Assembly (NCBI GenBank): GCA_003987725.1
Contig: RXJH01000001.1
Coordinates: 1 to 64,000, forward strand
Source of the DNA: Hyphomicrobium sp.
Lineage (GTDB): Bacteria > Pseudomonadota > Alphaproteobacteria > Rhizobiales > Hyphomicrobiaceae
Direction of reading: 5' to 3'
Length of the DNA: 64,000 nucleotides
The position numbers and the translations under genes were made by a program. Below are positions 1 to 8,189 of the stretch, in pieces. Positions within the stretch are counted from its first letter, which is position 1. Every line of letters starts with the position of its first letter. A model generated the notes under the pieces. That model was not told the origin of the DNA. It made no database searches and worked only from the letters and a program-made list of their open reading frames with translations.

Positions 1-330
1 GTGAAGACGATCGCGACGGAGATCTATCGCGCCGCCGACATCGCCTGCGACGCGAGCGTCGAGACGCAGTTCAAAGACTTCGAGGCCGCGGGCTTCGGCC
101 ACTTCCCGGTGTGCATGGCGAAGACGCAGTACTCGTTCTCGACCGACCCGGCGAAGCGCGGCGCACCGACCGGCCACATCGTGCCGATCCGCGAGCTCCG
201 CCTCTCGGCGGGCGCCGAGTTCATCGTCGTCGTCACCGGCGAGATCATGACCATGCCGGGCCTGCCGAAGGTGCCGTCGGCCGACTCGATCCGCCTCGAC
301 GACAAGGGGCAGATCCAGGGACTGTTCTAA
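1..330 (+). CDS. fhs: Formate--tetrahydrofolate ligase, C-terminal part (5' truncated by window edge)
   Basis: The reading frame is open from the first base and stops at 328-330, so only about the last 109 residues are present. Formate--tetrahydrofolate ligase makes 10-formyl-THF from formate, ATP and THF in the cytoplasm. The recognisable family ending is [16 protein letters not shown] followed by GQIQGLF, preceded by a TGEIMTMPG stretch, as in known Fhs C-termini. The GTG at position 1 is simply an internal valine codon. The next gene is folD, which interconverts 10-formyl-, methenyl- and methylene-THF, so the pair forms a one-carbon module. The identification rests on the C-terminus only. 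Confidence 0.88.
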   Translation: MKTIATEIYRAADIACDASVETQFKDFEAAGFGHFPVCMAKTQYSFSTDPAKRGAPTGHIVPIRELRLSAGAEFIVVVTGEIMTMPGLPKVPSADSIRLDDKGQIQGLF

Positions 331-482
331 CAGCAGGCGCCGGCGGCTCTCCCAGCCGGGGGAAGTCGCCGACGCCCACCAAAGACGATGCGCCGGACGC
401 GCTCGGAATGCCTCGATCAAACTTCTGCCAACGCGCTGCAGGGTTCTTCTGAGAGCGCTGCAACACTTCAGCGAGCAACACA

Positions 483-1385
483 ATGACAGCCAAAATTATC
501 GACGGTAAATCCGTGGCAGCTGGCGTTCGTCAAGAGTGCCGGCAACGGGTCGATGTTCTCAAAAAGCAGTTCGGTGTGTCCCCGGGCCTCGCGGTCATCA
601 TGGTCGGAGAAGACCCGGCGTCGGCCGTGTACGTGCGAAAGAAGATCCAGGCCTGCGCCGACGTCGGCATCGATTCACGCAAGTTCCTTTTTCCGGCGGA
701 CGTCGATCAGTTGACCGTCATGCAGAAAATTGCAGAGCTCAGTGCGAACCCGTCGATCCACGGCATCTTGGTGCAGCTGCCGCTGCCGAAACACTTTGAC
801 GTCAAGGCGGTTCTCGGCGCCATCGATCAAGAGAAGGACGTCGACGGCTTCCATCTCTACAACGTCGGCGGCTTGGTCATCGGCGATACGGTGTTTCCGC
901 CCTGCACGCCTTACGGCGTCATGCTGATGCTCGACAGTGCGGGCGTCGAGGTTTCCGGTCGCAACGCGGTCGTTGTCGGCGCCAGCAACATTGTTGGCAA
1001 GCCGATGGCGCTGATGCTGATGCAGCGCGAGGCGACGGTGTCGGTGTGCCACGCGAAGACGCGCGATCTCGCTCAATTTACAATTCTCGCAGACATTCTG
1101 ATCGTGGCAGCTGGATACCCCAATCTGATCACCGCGCCGATGGTCAAGTCGGGCGCCGTGGTTATCGATGTCGGCATCAATCGCTTGGCGAACGGCCAGC
1201 TGGTGGGCGACTGCGATTTTGAGGGCGTGAGCCGGCGCGCGTCGATGATCACGCCCGTTCCGGGCGGTGTTGGCCCGATGACAGTGACGATGCTGCTCGT
1301 CAACACGATCAGCTCGGCCGAGCGCTCGTTGAATGCGATTGGCTCGCCCGCCAGCAACTATCGCGCAGTTGCACCCAGTGCATGA
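483..1385 (+). CDS. folD: Bifunctional methylene-THF dehydrogenase / methenyl-THF cyclohydrolase FolD
   Basis: A 300-residue protein of normal family length. FolD oxidises 5,10-methylene-THF with NADP+ and hydrolyses methenyl-THF to 10-formyl-THF in the cytoplasm. Visible signatures are the substrate-site block AVYVRKKIQACADVGI with the catalytic Tyr/Lys, ILVQLPLPKH, KDVDGFH, PCTPYGVM, the Rossmann segment VVVGASNIVGKPMA, the ADILIVAAG and VIDVGINR strands, and ITPVPGGVGPMTVTML near the C-terminus. It starts at an ATG about 150 bp after fhs, with no strong Shine-Dalgarno sequence. It follows the fhs gene directly, which fits a shared one-carbon role. The C-terminal 20 residues beyond the conserved core are not recognisable. 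Confidence 0.96.
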   Translation: MTAKIIDGKSVAAGVRQECRQRVDVLKKQFGVSPGLAVIMVGEDPASAVYVRKKIQACADVGIDSRKFLFPADVDQLTVMQKIAELSANPSIHGILVQLPLPKHFDVKAVLGAIDQEKDVDGFHLYNVGGLVIGDTVFPPCTPYGVMLMLDSAGVEVSGRNAVVVGASNIVGKPMALMLMQREATVSVCHAKTRDLAQFTILADILIVAAGYPNLITAPMVKSGAVVIDVGINRLANGQLVGDCDFEGVSRRASMITPVPGGVGPMTVTMLLVNTISSAERSLNAIGSPASNYRAVAPSA

Positions 1386-1533
1386 GGAGAGCGCGCTAGA
1401 ATGGAAGTGCAGGCCATACGTTATTGTCATCGAGCCTGAGCTTGCCACCCGCCGCTGAACTCACTTAACATTCCTGTCGGGAACGCCCGTTTCCATGGGC
1501 GATTTCTCGATCGGTTAATGTGGCGGTGCAGCA

Positions 1534-2502
1534 ATGTCTTCGAAGAACATTCGGCACGACGACTTTTTCCGGAACCTCGATTGGAATCTTTTTAAGATCT
1601 TCTGCATCATCGCGGAAACGGGCGGCGTAACATCGGCCGCCGAGCTGCTGCGCCGCAAACAGCCCTCGATAAGCCTCGCTCTGCAACGGCTTGAAGGTCA
1701 CCTCAATGTACGACTGTGCGAAAGAGGACCGAGCGGTTTCGAGCTGACCGATGAAGGCCGCGCACTCGCCGATACGTGCATGAAATTGAAGGCGCTGGTG
1801 CGTGGTATTCCTGATGCCATGGCCGATACGGTCAACATGGTCAGTGGTCCGGTGCGCATCAAAATGATCAGCAATGTCGTCAGCGAAGTTCTTGACGACG
1901 TGATCACGTCTTTTCACAGGAAGTGTCCGAACGTCGAGTTGATCGTCGACGTGGCCAGTTGGTCGGACGTCATCAATGCATTGCTTCGGAAAGAGATCGA
2001 CATCGGCGTCGCCCCATCGCGAAGCAAACGGGCTGACCTCATCTATCATCCGTTGTTCCGCGAAATTCATCGTCCCTATTGCGGGCGCAGCCATCGCCTC
2101 TATGGCCATAAACTTCTCGATCCTAAAGCACTGGCCCAGGAGTCCTTCATCCTCACCGGTGCCGACGAACCCGATCAGCTCTCCGATTTCCGCCTGAAAT
2201 ACGGAATTGGGCAAAAGGTTTCGGGTATCTCCCAACATCTGGAGGAGGCGCGCCGCCTGGCGATCCTGGGTGTTGGCATATGCTTCCTCCCCGATGCCTA
2301 TGCGGCTCCCGACGTTTCCTCGGGGCGGCTGTGGCCGCTGCTTGGCAAGCGCAACGCGCCTGCGATGGAGATTTTCATCATCTCGAATCCAGACCGGCCC
2401 TGGCACATGGCTCACATCTTCTTCATCGAAGAGTTGAAGCTGGTCGTCTGTGAAGCAAAGCGCGTTCGCTCACTCGTCGGCGCTGACGAGGCGGCAGACT
2501 AA
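1534..2502 (+). CDS. LysR-family transcriptional regulator
   Basis: A 322-residue protein with a typical LysR layout: an N-terminal winged helix-turn-helix at about residues 12-75 (DWNLFKIFCIIAETGGVTSA, then QPSISLALQRLEGHLNVRL and CERGPSGFELTDEGRAL), followed by a periplasmic-binding-like effector domain from about residue 95 to 300. It lies on the same strand as, and about 215 bp before, the ABC transporter/hydrolase operon, so it is the obvious candidate regulator of that operon; this is inferred from position only. LysR proteins usually bind T-N11-A dyads near the target promoter; I see no unambiguous one. The 148-bp gap from folD probably holds its promoter. The C-terminal tail beyond residue 300 is not distinctive. 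Confidence 0.9.
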   Translation: MSSKNIRHDDFFRNLDWNLFKIFCIIAETGGVTSAAELLRRKQPSISLALQRLEGHLNVRLCERGPSGFELTDEGRALADTCMKLKALVRGIPDAMADTVNMVSGPVRIKMISNVVSEVLDDVITSFHRKCPNVELIVDVASWSDVINALLRKEIDIGVAPSRSKRADLIYHPLFREIHRPYCGRSHRLYGHKLLDPKALAQESFILTGADEPDQLSDFRLKYGIGQKVSGISQHLEEARRLAILGVGICFLPDAYAAPDVSSGRLWPLLGKRNAPAMEIFIISNPDRPWHMAHIFFIEELKLVVCEAKRVRSLVGADEAAD

Positions 2503-2716
2503 CTGCATTCTTGAATCGCTGAAGCTGAACAGAGTGTGCGTGCTTGAGTGCGCGGCGATCGCGTGACAGCATTCGCGCTGCAGCATAGGCACCGTCAATG
2601 CTTTCCATTTTGATTTTGGGCGTTTTCTTGGAGATGCCCGCGCCACTACCTTCTTCGCAGAAACTGAGACTGAACAAAACGCCTTGTTTTTCAGTCTTTG
2701 TCGGGAGGGTAGAGCC

Positions 2717-3613
2717 TTGGAAAGTGCGATGTCCAAATCGCGCGACGCTTCAGTTTCCTCGCTTGAAAATTTGCCAAGCGAAAACGTGGAAGCCGCGCCA
2801 CTTTATATTCCACCGAAAGAAAGATTCCTTGAGTTTAGAAGACAGCCGAGTACGCAGCGAGCTTCAGTGCTGGCTTTCATCGGCGCGCTGGCCTTCTTCG
2901 GCTTGTGGGAGGCCGGCCACTATTTGACACCAGCGTCGGCCCGGAAGTTTTTCCCGTCGATCGGCGAGGTGGGTTCGGCCCTTTACATGCTGTTCGCCGA
3001 GCGCAATTTCCTCCACGACGTCTCGATCAGCTGCTGGCGGATTTTCGTCAGCTTCATGGCGGCGTCTGCGATCGGCGTGCCGATCGGCATTCTGATGGGC
3101 TGCTTCGGAAACATTCGCGCGCTCTTCAATCCGACCCTGACGGCTTGGCGATATCTGCCGGCGGCGTCTTTCATTCCGCTGCTGCTCGTCTGGTTCGGGC
3201 CGACAGACCAGGCGAAAATTGCACTCCTCTTTATCGGTGTCATTTTCTTCCTGATCTCGCTGGTTCTGGATAACACCACCGCCATCCAGAAAGAGTTCGT
3301 GGAAGCCGGTCTGACCATGGGGGCGTCACGCCGCGTCATTCTCACTGGGATCGTCGTCCCCGCGGCTCTGCCGGCAATCTTCGACTCCATGCGCAACATG
3401 ATCGCGGTGAGCTGGACCTATCTGGTCATCGCCGAAATCGTCGGTGCGCAGGATGGCATCGGCGCCGTGATGATGCGTGCCGGACGGTTTCTCAACGTCG
3501 ACGTGATCATGGCCGGCATCGTCACGATCGGTGCGTTGGGTCTGCTGACTGACGTGATTTTCCGGGGCGCCGCCCGCGTCCTGTTCCCGTGGAACGTCGA
3601 GCGGAGATCGTAA
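2717..3613 (+). CDS. ABC transporter permease, NitT/TauT (SsuC-like) family
   Basis: Inner-membrane permease of an importer for a small substrate. The protein has a hydrophilic N-terminus of about 45 residues and then about six membrane segments. It contains the EAA-type loop (EFVEAGLTMGASRRVILTGI) and the family ending VSWTYLVIAEIVGAQDGIG with AGRFLNVDVIMAGI, as in SsuC, TauC and NrtB. I place the start at TTG 2717 because GGGAGGG at 2703-2709 lies seven bases upstream. The ATG at 2729 is about 19 bases from it, so starting there would leave the ribosome site unused. It is followed after one base by the ATPase gene, then by the binding protein, so it is the first gene of a five-gene operon that also encodes a guanidinase-like enzyme. 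Confidence 0.9.
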   Translation: MESAMSKSRDASVSSLENLPSENVEAAPLYIPPKERFLEFRRQPSTQRASVLAFIGALAFFGLWEAGHYLTPASARKFFPSIGEVGSALYMLFAERNFLHDVSISCWRIFVSFMAASAIGVPIGILMGCFGNIRALFNPTLTAWRYLPAASFIPLLLVWFGPTDQAKIALLFIGVIFFLISLVLDNTTAIQKEFVEAGLTMGASRRVILTGIVVPAALPAIFDSMRNMIAVSWTYLVIAEIVGAQDGIGAVMMRAGRFLNVDVIMAGIVTIGALGLLTDVIFRGAARVLFPWNVERRS

Positions 3614-3614
3614 A

Positions 3615-4421
3615 ATGAATATCGTCGCAAAGGATTTTACGCCGGTGACAAACGTCCCTCCGCTGAAAGCGTCCCGCATCACCAAGGAGTATCTGGGCGG
3701 TTCCTTCAAGGCGCTCGACGACGTTTCGTTCGAGCTGCACAACAACCAAATCACAGCTTTCGTTGGTCCGTCAGGCTGTGGAAAGACGACGATGCTCCGC
3801 ATCATCGCGGGTCTCGAATATCCGACACGTGGGCGGCTTGAGGTCTTCGGCAAGAACGTGCAGGGGCCCGGGCCTGACCGAGGGATGATTTTTCAGGCGT
3901 ATACGTCGTTTCCTTGGCTGACCGCCATGCAGAACGTCGAATACGGGATGAAGATCCTGAAAGTTCCAGCCGCAGAGCGGCGCGAACGCACGATGAATTT
4001 TCTCAAGCTCGTGCATCTCGAGAAGTTCGCCGACACCTATCCGCGCAGTCTCTCAGGCGGCATGAAACAGCGCGTCGCGCTCGCTCGAACGCTGGCGCAA
4101 AATCCGGCGATCATCCTGATGGACGAACCGTTCGGTGCGCTCGATGCACAGGTTCGCTGGGAAATGCAGGAGCTCATGATCGAGTTGATCGAGCGTGAGA
4201 AGAAAACGGTCGTCGCGATCACGCACGATATCGAAGAAGCGATCTATCTCGCCGATCGGATCATCTTCTTCAGCCGCCAGCCGGGCCGCATCAAAGCCGA
4301 TATCCCGCTGACCTTCAAAGGCGGGCGGCGCATCAAGCAAAAAGAAGAGCTTCTCGAAATGCCCGGATATGCGGAGCTCGAGCGGCAGCTGTTCGCGATG
4401 ATGCGCGAGGAAATCAAATAG
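3615..4421 (+). CDS. ABC transporter ATP-binding protein, NitT/TauT (SsuB-like) family
   Basis: A 268-residue cytoplasmic ATPase that energises the permease encoded just upstream. Walker A is GPSGCGKTT (about residues 52-60), the Q-loop is IFQAYTSFPW, the ABC signature is LSGGMKQR, Walker B is IILMDEPFGALD, and the H-loop is AITHDIEEA. The ending with IKADIPL and a basic C-terminus is common in this subfamily. The start codon is one base after the permease stop, so translation is probably coupled. The operon context (substrate-binding protein, arginase-fold hydrolase, nickel permease-like protein) suggests import of guanidine or a related cation rather than nitrate or sulfonate; sequence alone does not fix the substrate. 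Confidence 0.93.
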   Translation: MNIVAKDFTPVTNVPPLKASRITKEYLGGSFKALDDVSFELHNNQITAFVGPSGCGKTTMLRIIAGLEYPTRGRLEVFGKNVQGPGPDRGMIFQAYTSFPWLTAMQNVEYGMKILKVPAAERRERTMNFLKLVHLEKFADTYPRSLSGGMKQRVALARTLAQNPAIILMDEPFGALDAQVRWEMQELMIELIEREKKTVVAITHDIEEAIYLADRIIFFSRQPGRIKADIPLTFKGGRRIKQKEELLEMPGYAELERQLFAMMREEIK

Positions 4422-4482
4422 CCAATCTGCTTCGACGAAAAAAAATCCAGGGATCGAAAATCGTTCAGGGAGACGACAAAAA

Positions 4483-5628
4483 ATGAAAACGAAGTCGTTC
4501 ACGAACACTTTGCTCGCTCTTGGCTTGGCGGCCGCGGCTGCGCCTCTCGGCGCACCATTGGCCAGCGCTGCCGAAAAGGTCAGTGTGGCGATCATTTCAT
4601 TCTCGCCCTACGCGCCCTGGTACATCGTCAAGGCGAAGGGCCTCGCGAAGGATATCGATCTCGACGTCAAGATCATCGAAGGCATCACGGAAAAGAACGC
4701 GGCGATCACGTCGGGGCAGGTTCAATGCATGAACAACACCATGGACAGCATGGTGTTGGCGCGCGCGGGTGACCTTCCGGTCAAGGTCGTCGCGTTTTCG
4801 GATATGTCCTACGGCCTCGACAAGATGGTGGTGACGAAGGACATCAATACGGTCGAGGACTTCAAGGGCAAGAAGTTCGGCGCCGACTACGGCTTCCTCA
4901 ATCATATGTGGATGCTGCTCACTATGAAGCGGGCAGGTATCGACATGAAGGAGCTGCAACACGCCGTCATGCTTCCGCAGGAGAGCGCGGCGGCGTTCGC
5001 GAGCGGCGGCATCGACATCGACGTCAACTACGATCCGTTCGCAGCTCAGTCCCTGAAGCGGGACGGAGCCAAGATCTTCAAATCGAGCCTCACGGACCGC
5101 ACATGGGAACGCGGGCTCATTTCCGATGCCATCGCCTGCAACGAATCCTGGCTCGCCGCGAAACCGGCGGTCGCTAAAGAGCTGCTTCGCGCGTGGTTCG
5201 AAGCAGTCAACTGGTGGAAGGAAAATCCGGAGGAAGGCGACGCGATCGTCGCTCAAGGTCTTTCATGGCCTGTCGCCGACGTAAAGCTCAATCAGTACGG
5301 CGCGATCATGCTCAACATCAGTCAGAACATGGGCGCGCTTGGTCTGGAGGGCGGGAAGCCTCTCTGTCAAAGCCTGCCTGAAGGAGCTCCGCATGCTCCT
5401 GACGGCAAGGGTTGGGGTGCGCTGTTCGGTGGGGAAGACTGCATCGCCGGCTACGCAGAGCCGACCTGGGATCTGTTCAGCGAGACCTATCTAGCGGCGG
5501 GCGTGTCGCAGAAGAAGGTCAGCTCAAAGGAAGCATTCGATCCGTCGATCATTTCCTCGCTCGCCAAAGATGGCTTCCCGGAGAAGTACTCGTCGAACAA
5601 ATGGATCGGGCGGCTCGGTCCGCAGTAG
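4483..5628 (+). CDS. ABC transporter periplasmic substrate-binding protein, NMT1/SsuA-like
   Basis: A 381-residue secreted protein. The N-terminus (MKTKSF, then a hydrophobic stretch ending PLASAAEK) is a Sec signal peptide with likely cleavage after ASA near residue 29. The mature part has the NitT/TauT binding-protein pattern: VAIISFSPYAPWYIVKAKGL at the first strand, a GITEKNAAITSGQVQ segment, and VEDFKGKKFGADYG for the hinge region. An AGGGAGA ribosome site lies upstream of the ATG. It is the third gene of the operon, 61 bp after the ATPase. By analogy with cyanobacterial clusters, where a similar three-part transporter sits beside the Ni-dependent guanidine hydrolase, guanidine is a plausible ligand; this is inference. 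The mature protein carries four cysteines, which might form disulfides. Confidence 0.88.
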   Translation: MKTKSFTNTLLALGLAAAAAPLGAPLASAAEKVSVAIISFSPYAPWYIVKAKGLAKDIDLDVKIIEGITEKNAAITSGQVQCMNNTMDSMVLARAGDLPVKVVAFSDMSYGLDKMVVTKDINTVEDFKGKKFGADYGFLNHMWMLLTMKRAGIDMKELQHAVMLPQESAAAFASGGIDIDVNYDPFAAQSLKRDGAKIFKSSLTDRTWERGLISDAIACNESWLAAKPAVAKELLRAWFEAVNWWKENPEEGDAIVAQGLSWPVADVKLNQYGAIMLNISQNMGALGLEGGKPLCQSLPEGAPHAPDGKGWGALFGGEDCIAGYAEPTWDLFSETYLAAGVSQKKVSSKEAFDPSIISSLAKDGFPEKYSSNKWIGRLGPQ

Positions 5629-5691
5629 CGGTGAGCCAACTCATCAACTCAGCGAATATCTCAAATATCTCACAGTAAAGGTCACTTCGAA

Positions 5692-6921
5692 ATGGCTCGT
5701 AGTCCTAAAGATCACGATCATCACCATCCCCACACGCACCGTCATGGCCATTCGCATGGCGTAAAGCGTGAGGAAACTCACGGCGCAAAGAGCATGGAGA
5801 CGTTGTCTCGCATCTCTCAGAAAAAGCAGGACGAGGAAGTTACCCGATCGCTCGAGTATGGGCTCGAGGCCGCAGATTCCGTCATCGATCGGAATATCTC
5901 GTTGTTCAGCCGTGGGCATCAGCCGGCGTTTGCGGGCATCAATACGTTTATGAAGGCGCCGTACTGCGAAGACATCCGCAAGATCGGCAACTACGAGGCG
6001 GCGTTCGTCGGCGCGCCATTCGACTCGGCGACGACCTACAGGCCGGGCACTCGTTTTGGACCACAGGCCGTCAGGCGGATCTCGGCGCTCTACGACGGCT
6101 ATTGGTTCGACGGCGGCGTCGATATCTACGAGGAACTCGATCTTTGCGACGCGGGGGATATCTTCGTCATTCCCGGCAACATCGAGAAGACGTTCGATCA
6201 GGTTACGAAAGCCGTTTCGCACATTTACACGTCCGGCGTCTTCCCGATCATCTGCGGCGGCGATCACAGCCTGGGCTTCCCGAACGTCAGGGGCATCGCT
6301 CCGCACATCGACGGCAACGTCGGCATCATTCACATCGACCGGCACATCGATATCCAGGAGAAGGATATGGATGAGCGCATGCATACGACGCCATGGTTCT
6401 GGACGACGAACGAAGGGACGCACGCGTCGCATCGTGACCACAGCCACATGCACGATGTCGGTTTGCCCAACTGCCATCCGAAAAATCTCGTGCAGATCGG
6501 CATCGGCGGCTGGTACGGCAACCGCCCGGGCACGGCCGTTGCCAAGCGCCGCGGCACGAGCGTGCTGACGATGCATGACGTTCAGCACCACGGTCCAAAG
6601 AAGGCCGCGGAAATCGCGCTCGAGATGGCGTGGGAAGGCTGCAAGGCGGTCTATCTGTCATTCGATATCGACTCGATCGATCCAGGGTTTGCTCCAGGCA
6701 CCGGTTCACCGGAGCCAGGAGGATTATTACCGCGTGAAGCGTTCGAGATGATCCATACGATCGCGGCGGAAGGCCTGTGCGGCATGGAGGTCGTCGAAGT
6801 GTCGCCGCCGTACGACGTCAACGACAACACGGCGCAGCTGGCCTGCCGGGTCGTGCTCGATGTGCTTGGAACCCTGGTGGCGAACGGCAAGCTCGGCCAT
6901 CGCGGCAAAGTCATGAAGTAG
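5692..6921 (+). CDS. Ureohydrolase (arginase) family enzyme, probable Ni-dependent guanidine hydrolase GdmH-like
   Basis: A 409-residue arginase-fold metallohydrolase. Metal-site motifs are GGDHS (189-193), DRHID (216-220) and FDIDSID (324-330). Most agmatinases and arginases have DAHxD at the second motif. The DRH form, together with ERMHTTPWF (228-236) and PEPGGLLPREA, resembles what I recall of the cyanobacterial Ni2+-dependent guanidine hydrolase (Synechocystis Sll1077), which releases urea and ammonia from guanidine. A long N-terminal region precedes the catalytic core, as in that group. Two histidine clusters stand out: nine His between residues 8 and 22, and five between 244 and 254. 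It sits between a NitT/TauT-type importer and a HupE-like gene, matching guanidine uptake and nickel supply. Agmatinase or guanidinobutyrase are alternatives; the substrate is inferred. Confidence 0.78.
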   Translation: MARSPKDHDHHHPHTHRHGHSHGVKREETHGAKSMETLSRISQKKQDEEVTRSLEYGLEAADSVIDRNISLFSRGHQPAFAGINTFMKAPYCEDIRKIGNYEAAFVGAPFDSATTYRPGTRFGPQAVRRISALYDGYWFDGGVDIYEELDLCDAGDIFVIPGNIEKTFDQVTKAVSHIYTSGVFPIICGGDHSLGFPNVRGIAPHIDGNVGIIHIDRHIDIQEKDMDERMHTTPWFWTTNEGTHASHRDHSHMHDVGLPNCHPKNLVQIGIGGWYGNRPGTAVAKRRGTSVLTMHDVQHHGPKKAAEIALEMAWEGCKAVYLSFDIDSIDPGFAPGTGSPEPGGLLPREAFEMIHTIAAEGLCGMEVVEVSPPYDVNDNTAQLACRVVLDVLGTLVANGKLGHRGKVMK

Positions 6922-6932
6922 GAGGGCATACG

Positions 6933-7556
6933 ATGAAAGTTTTACGCGCGCAGCACGTTCTCAAAGCCTTTGCCGCTGGCTCTATTCTGACTTTGGCGGC
7001 GACCGCTCCAGCCTCGGCTCACGTCGGGCTCGGTGCCGTCCACACGTTCAGTCAGGGCTTTCTGCATCCGATGAGCGGCATTGACCACATCATAGCGATG
7101 GTGGCCGTCGGCTTCTTTGCCATCAACATCGGTGGTTCGGCACGGTGGCTCGTACCAACAGCATTCGTCGTCGCGATGATGTTCGGTGGGCTGCTTGGCT
7201 ACTATGGTTGGCCGCTGCCGATGGTCGAACAGGGTATCGGTCTGTCCGTCGTTGCCATGAGTGCGGCAATCGCCGTCGGCATCCGTCCGCCGACGGTCCT
7301 TGCGATGGCGGCCGTCGGGTTGTTCGCGGTCTTTCATGGTCATGCCCATGGTAACGAGGGAGCCGGTCTCGGTTTCGCCTTCCTTCCCTACGCTGCAGGG
7401 TTCGTTGCCGCGACCGTGCTTCTGCACGTATCGGGAATGGTCTCCAGCCTCTGCATCGATCAGCTGAAACCATCGGCGGCGCTCACGTTCAAACGCGTTT
7501 CCGGCGTGATTGGCAGCCTTGTCGGCTTGTCACTGCTGCTCGGGGCAATGGGCTAA
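6933..7556 (+). CDS. HupE/UreJ family protein, probable nickel permease
   Basis: A 207-residue membrane protein. The start is ATG 6933, supported by GGAGGG six bases upstream. A signal-like N-terminus ending PASAH is followed by the family motif HPMSGIDH (residues 45-52) in the first helix and about six membrane helices; a further His motif FHGHAHG lies mid-protein. HupE and UreJ proteins move Ni2+ for hydrogenase or urease maturation. No hydrogenase or urease gene lies nearby; its partner here is the upstream ureohydrolase, only 11 bp away, so it probably feeds nickel to that enzyme. It is the last gene of the operon and is followed by a strong intrinsic terminator. Family assignment is firm; nickel specificity is inferred from family and context. 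Confidence 0.9.
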   Translation: MKVLRAQHVLKAFAAGSILTLAATAPASAHVGLGAVHTFSQGFLHPMSGIDHIIAMVAVGFFAINIGGSARWLVPTAFVVAMMFGGLLGYYGWPLPMVEQGIGLSVVAMSAAIAVGIRPPTVLAMAAVGLFAVFHGHAHGNEGAGLGFAFLPYAAGFVAATVLLHVSGMVSSLCIDQLKPSAALTFKRVSGVIGSLVGLSLLLGAMG

Positions 7557-7585
7557 CAGCTTTTTGTGTGCGGGTGTGTGAGGGA

Positions 7586-7620
7586 GAGGCAAGTCCCATC
7601 CGGGACTTGCCTCATTTTAC
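7586..7620 (+). terminator. Intrinsic terminator of the transporter/ureohydrolase operon
   Basis: A perfect 12-bp inverted repeat (GAGGCAAGTCCC at 7586-7597 and GGGACTTGCCTC at 7602-7613) with a four-base loop, followed by ATTTTA. It lies 30 bp after the HupE-like stop codon. Because the repeat is symmetrical it could also act on the other strand, but no minus-strand gene approaches it. Confidence 0.85.
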
Positions 7621-8189
7621 GACTACGTTTTGATCAGCTGAGGTGGATGGTTCTCAACTTCTTGCGCGATGACAACAAACGGGACCTCTACGTGCGCCGC
7701 GCCAGCTAAAACACATCGTCTCTTCCGGCGACTGTACCGCAATCGAGCGAGCGCAGAACTTTTTTAGACATTACACAAACTATTATACTTGTTTGCGAGG
7801 AACCGATGCCGCGCGCCATTCGCACATCTCATCATCTCCGAACGAGTGGACGTTGCAATTGACCCGAGAGGTCGCATGCTAGATAGTCCACAGCAATGCA
7901 GTGGCCTGATGATATGAAGCAGGTCTGATGGGAATGATCCCAGTTCCAATATTTTTTGGGCGGGTCCCACACGTCACGTAATAAAAACGGATGCTATCGC
8001 AAGGTTGTCCTCCGTGAGCGTGCGCGACGTTCGAGAAACAGCTCTGCGATCATAAACGACTGCTATCGGCACTTCGCCCGAAGCAACACTCCAGAACTTC
8101 GATATCGATCTACGAAGACGACGCATCGGCCAACCTGCAGCCGGCTTACTCGTAGCTTCTAACAATCGCGAGAGAAACAGGAGTTCAAC
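7621..8189. other. Gene-poor interval, about 570 bp
   Basis: No convincing gene. Short open frames on both strands lack ribosome sites and recognisable motifs. The stretch around 7740-7800 is noticeably AT-rich. A short plus-strand frame around 7830-7918 reads ERVDVAIDPRGRML, faintly like the start of a PilZ domain, but it ends after about 30 residues. The 3' end supplies the AGGAG ribosome site of the next gene. Confidence 0.5.

Noticed and set aside
2503-2716. Guanidine (ykkC) riboswitch before the transporter operon
   Set aside because: None of the conserved elements I know could be found by eye. A covariance-model search would be decisive.
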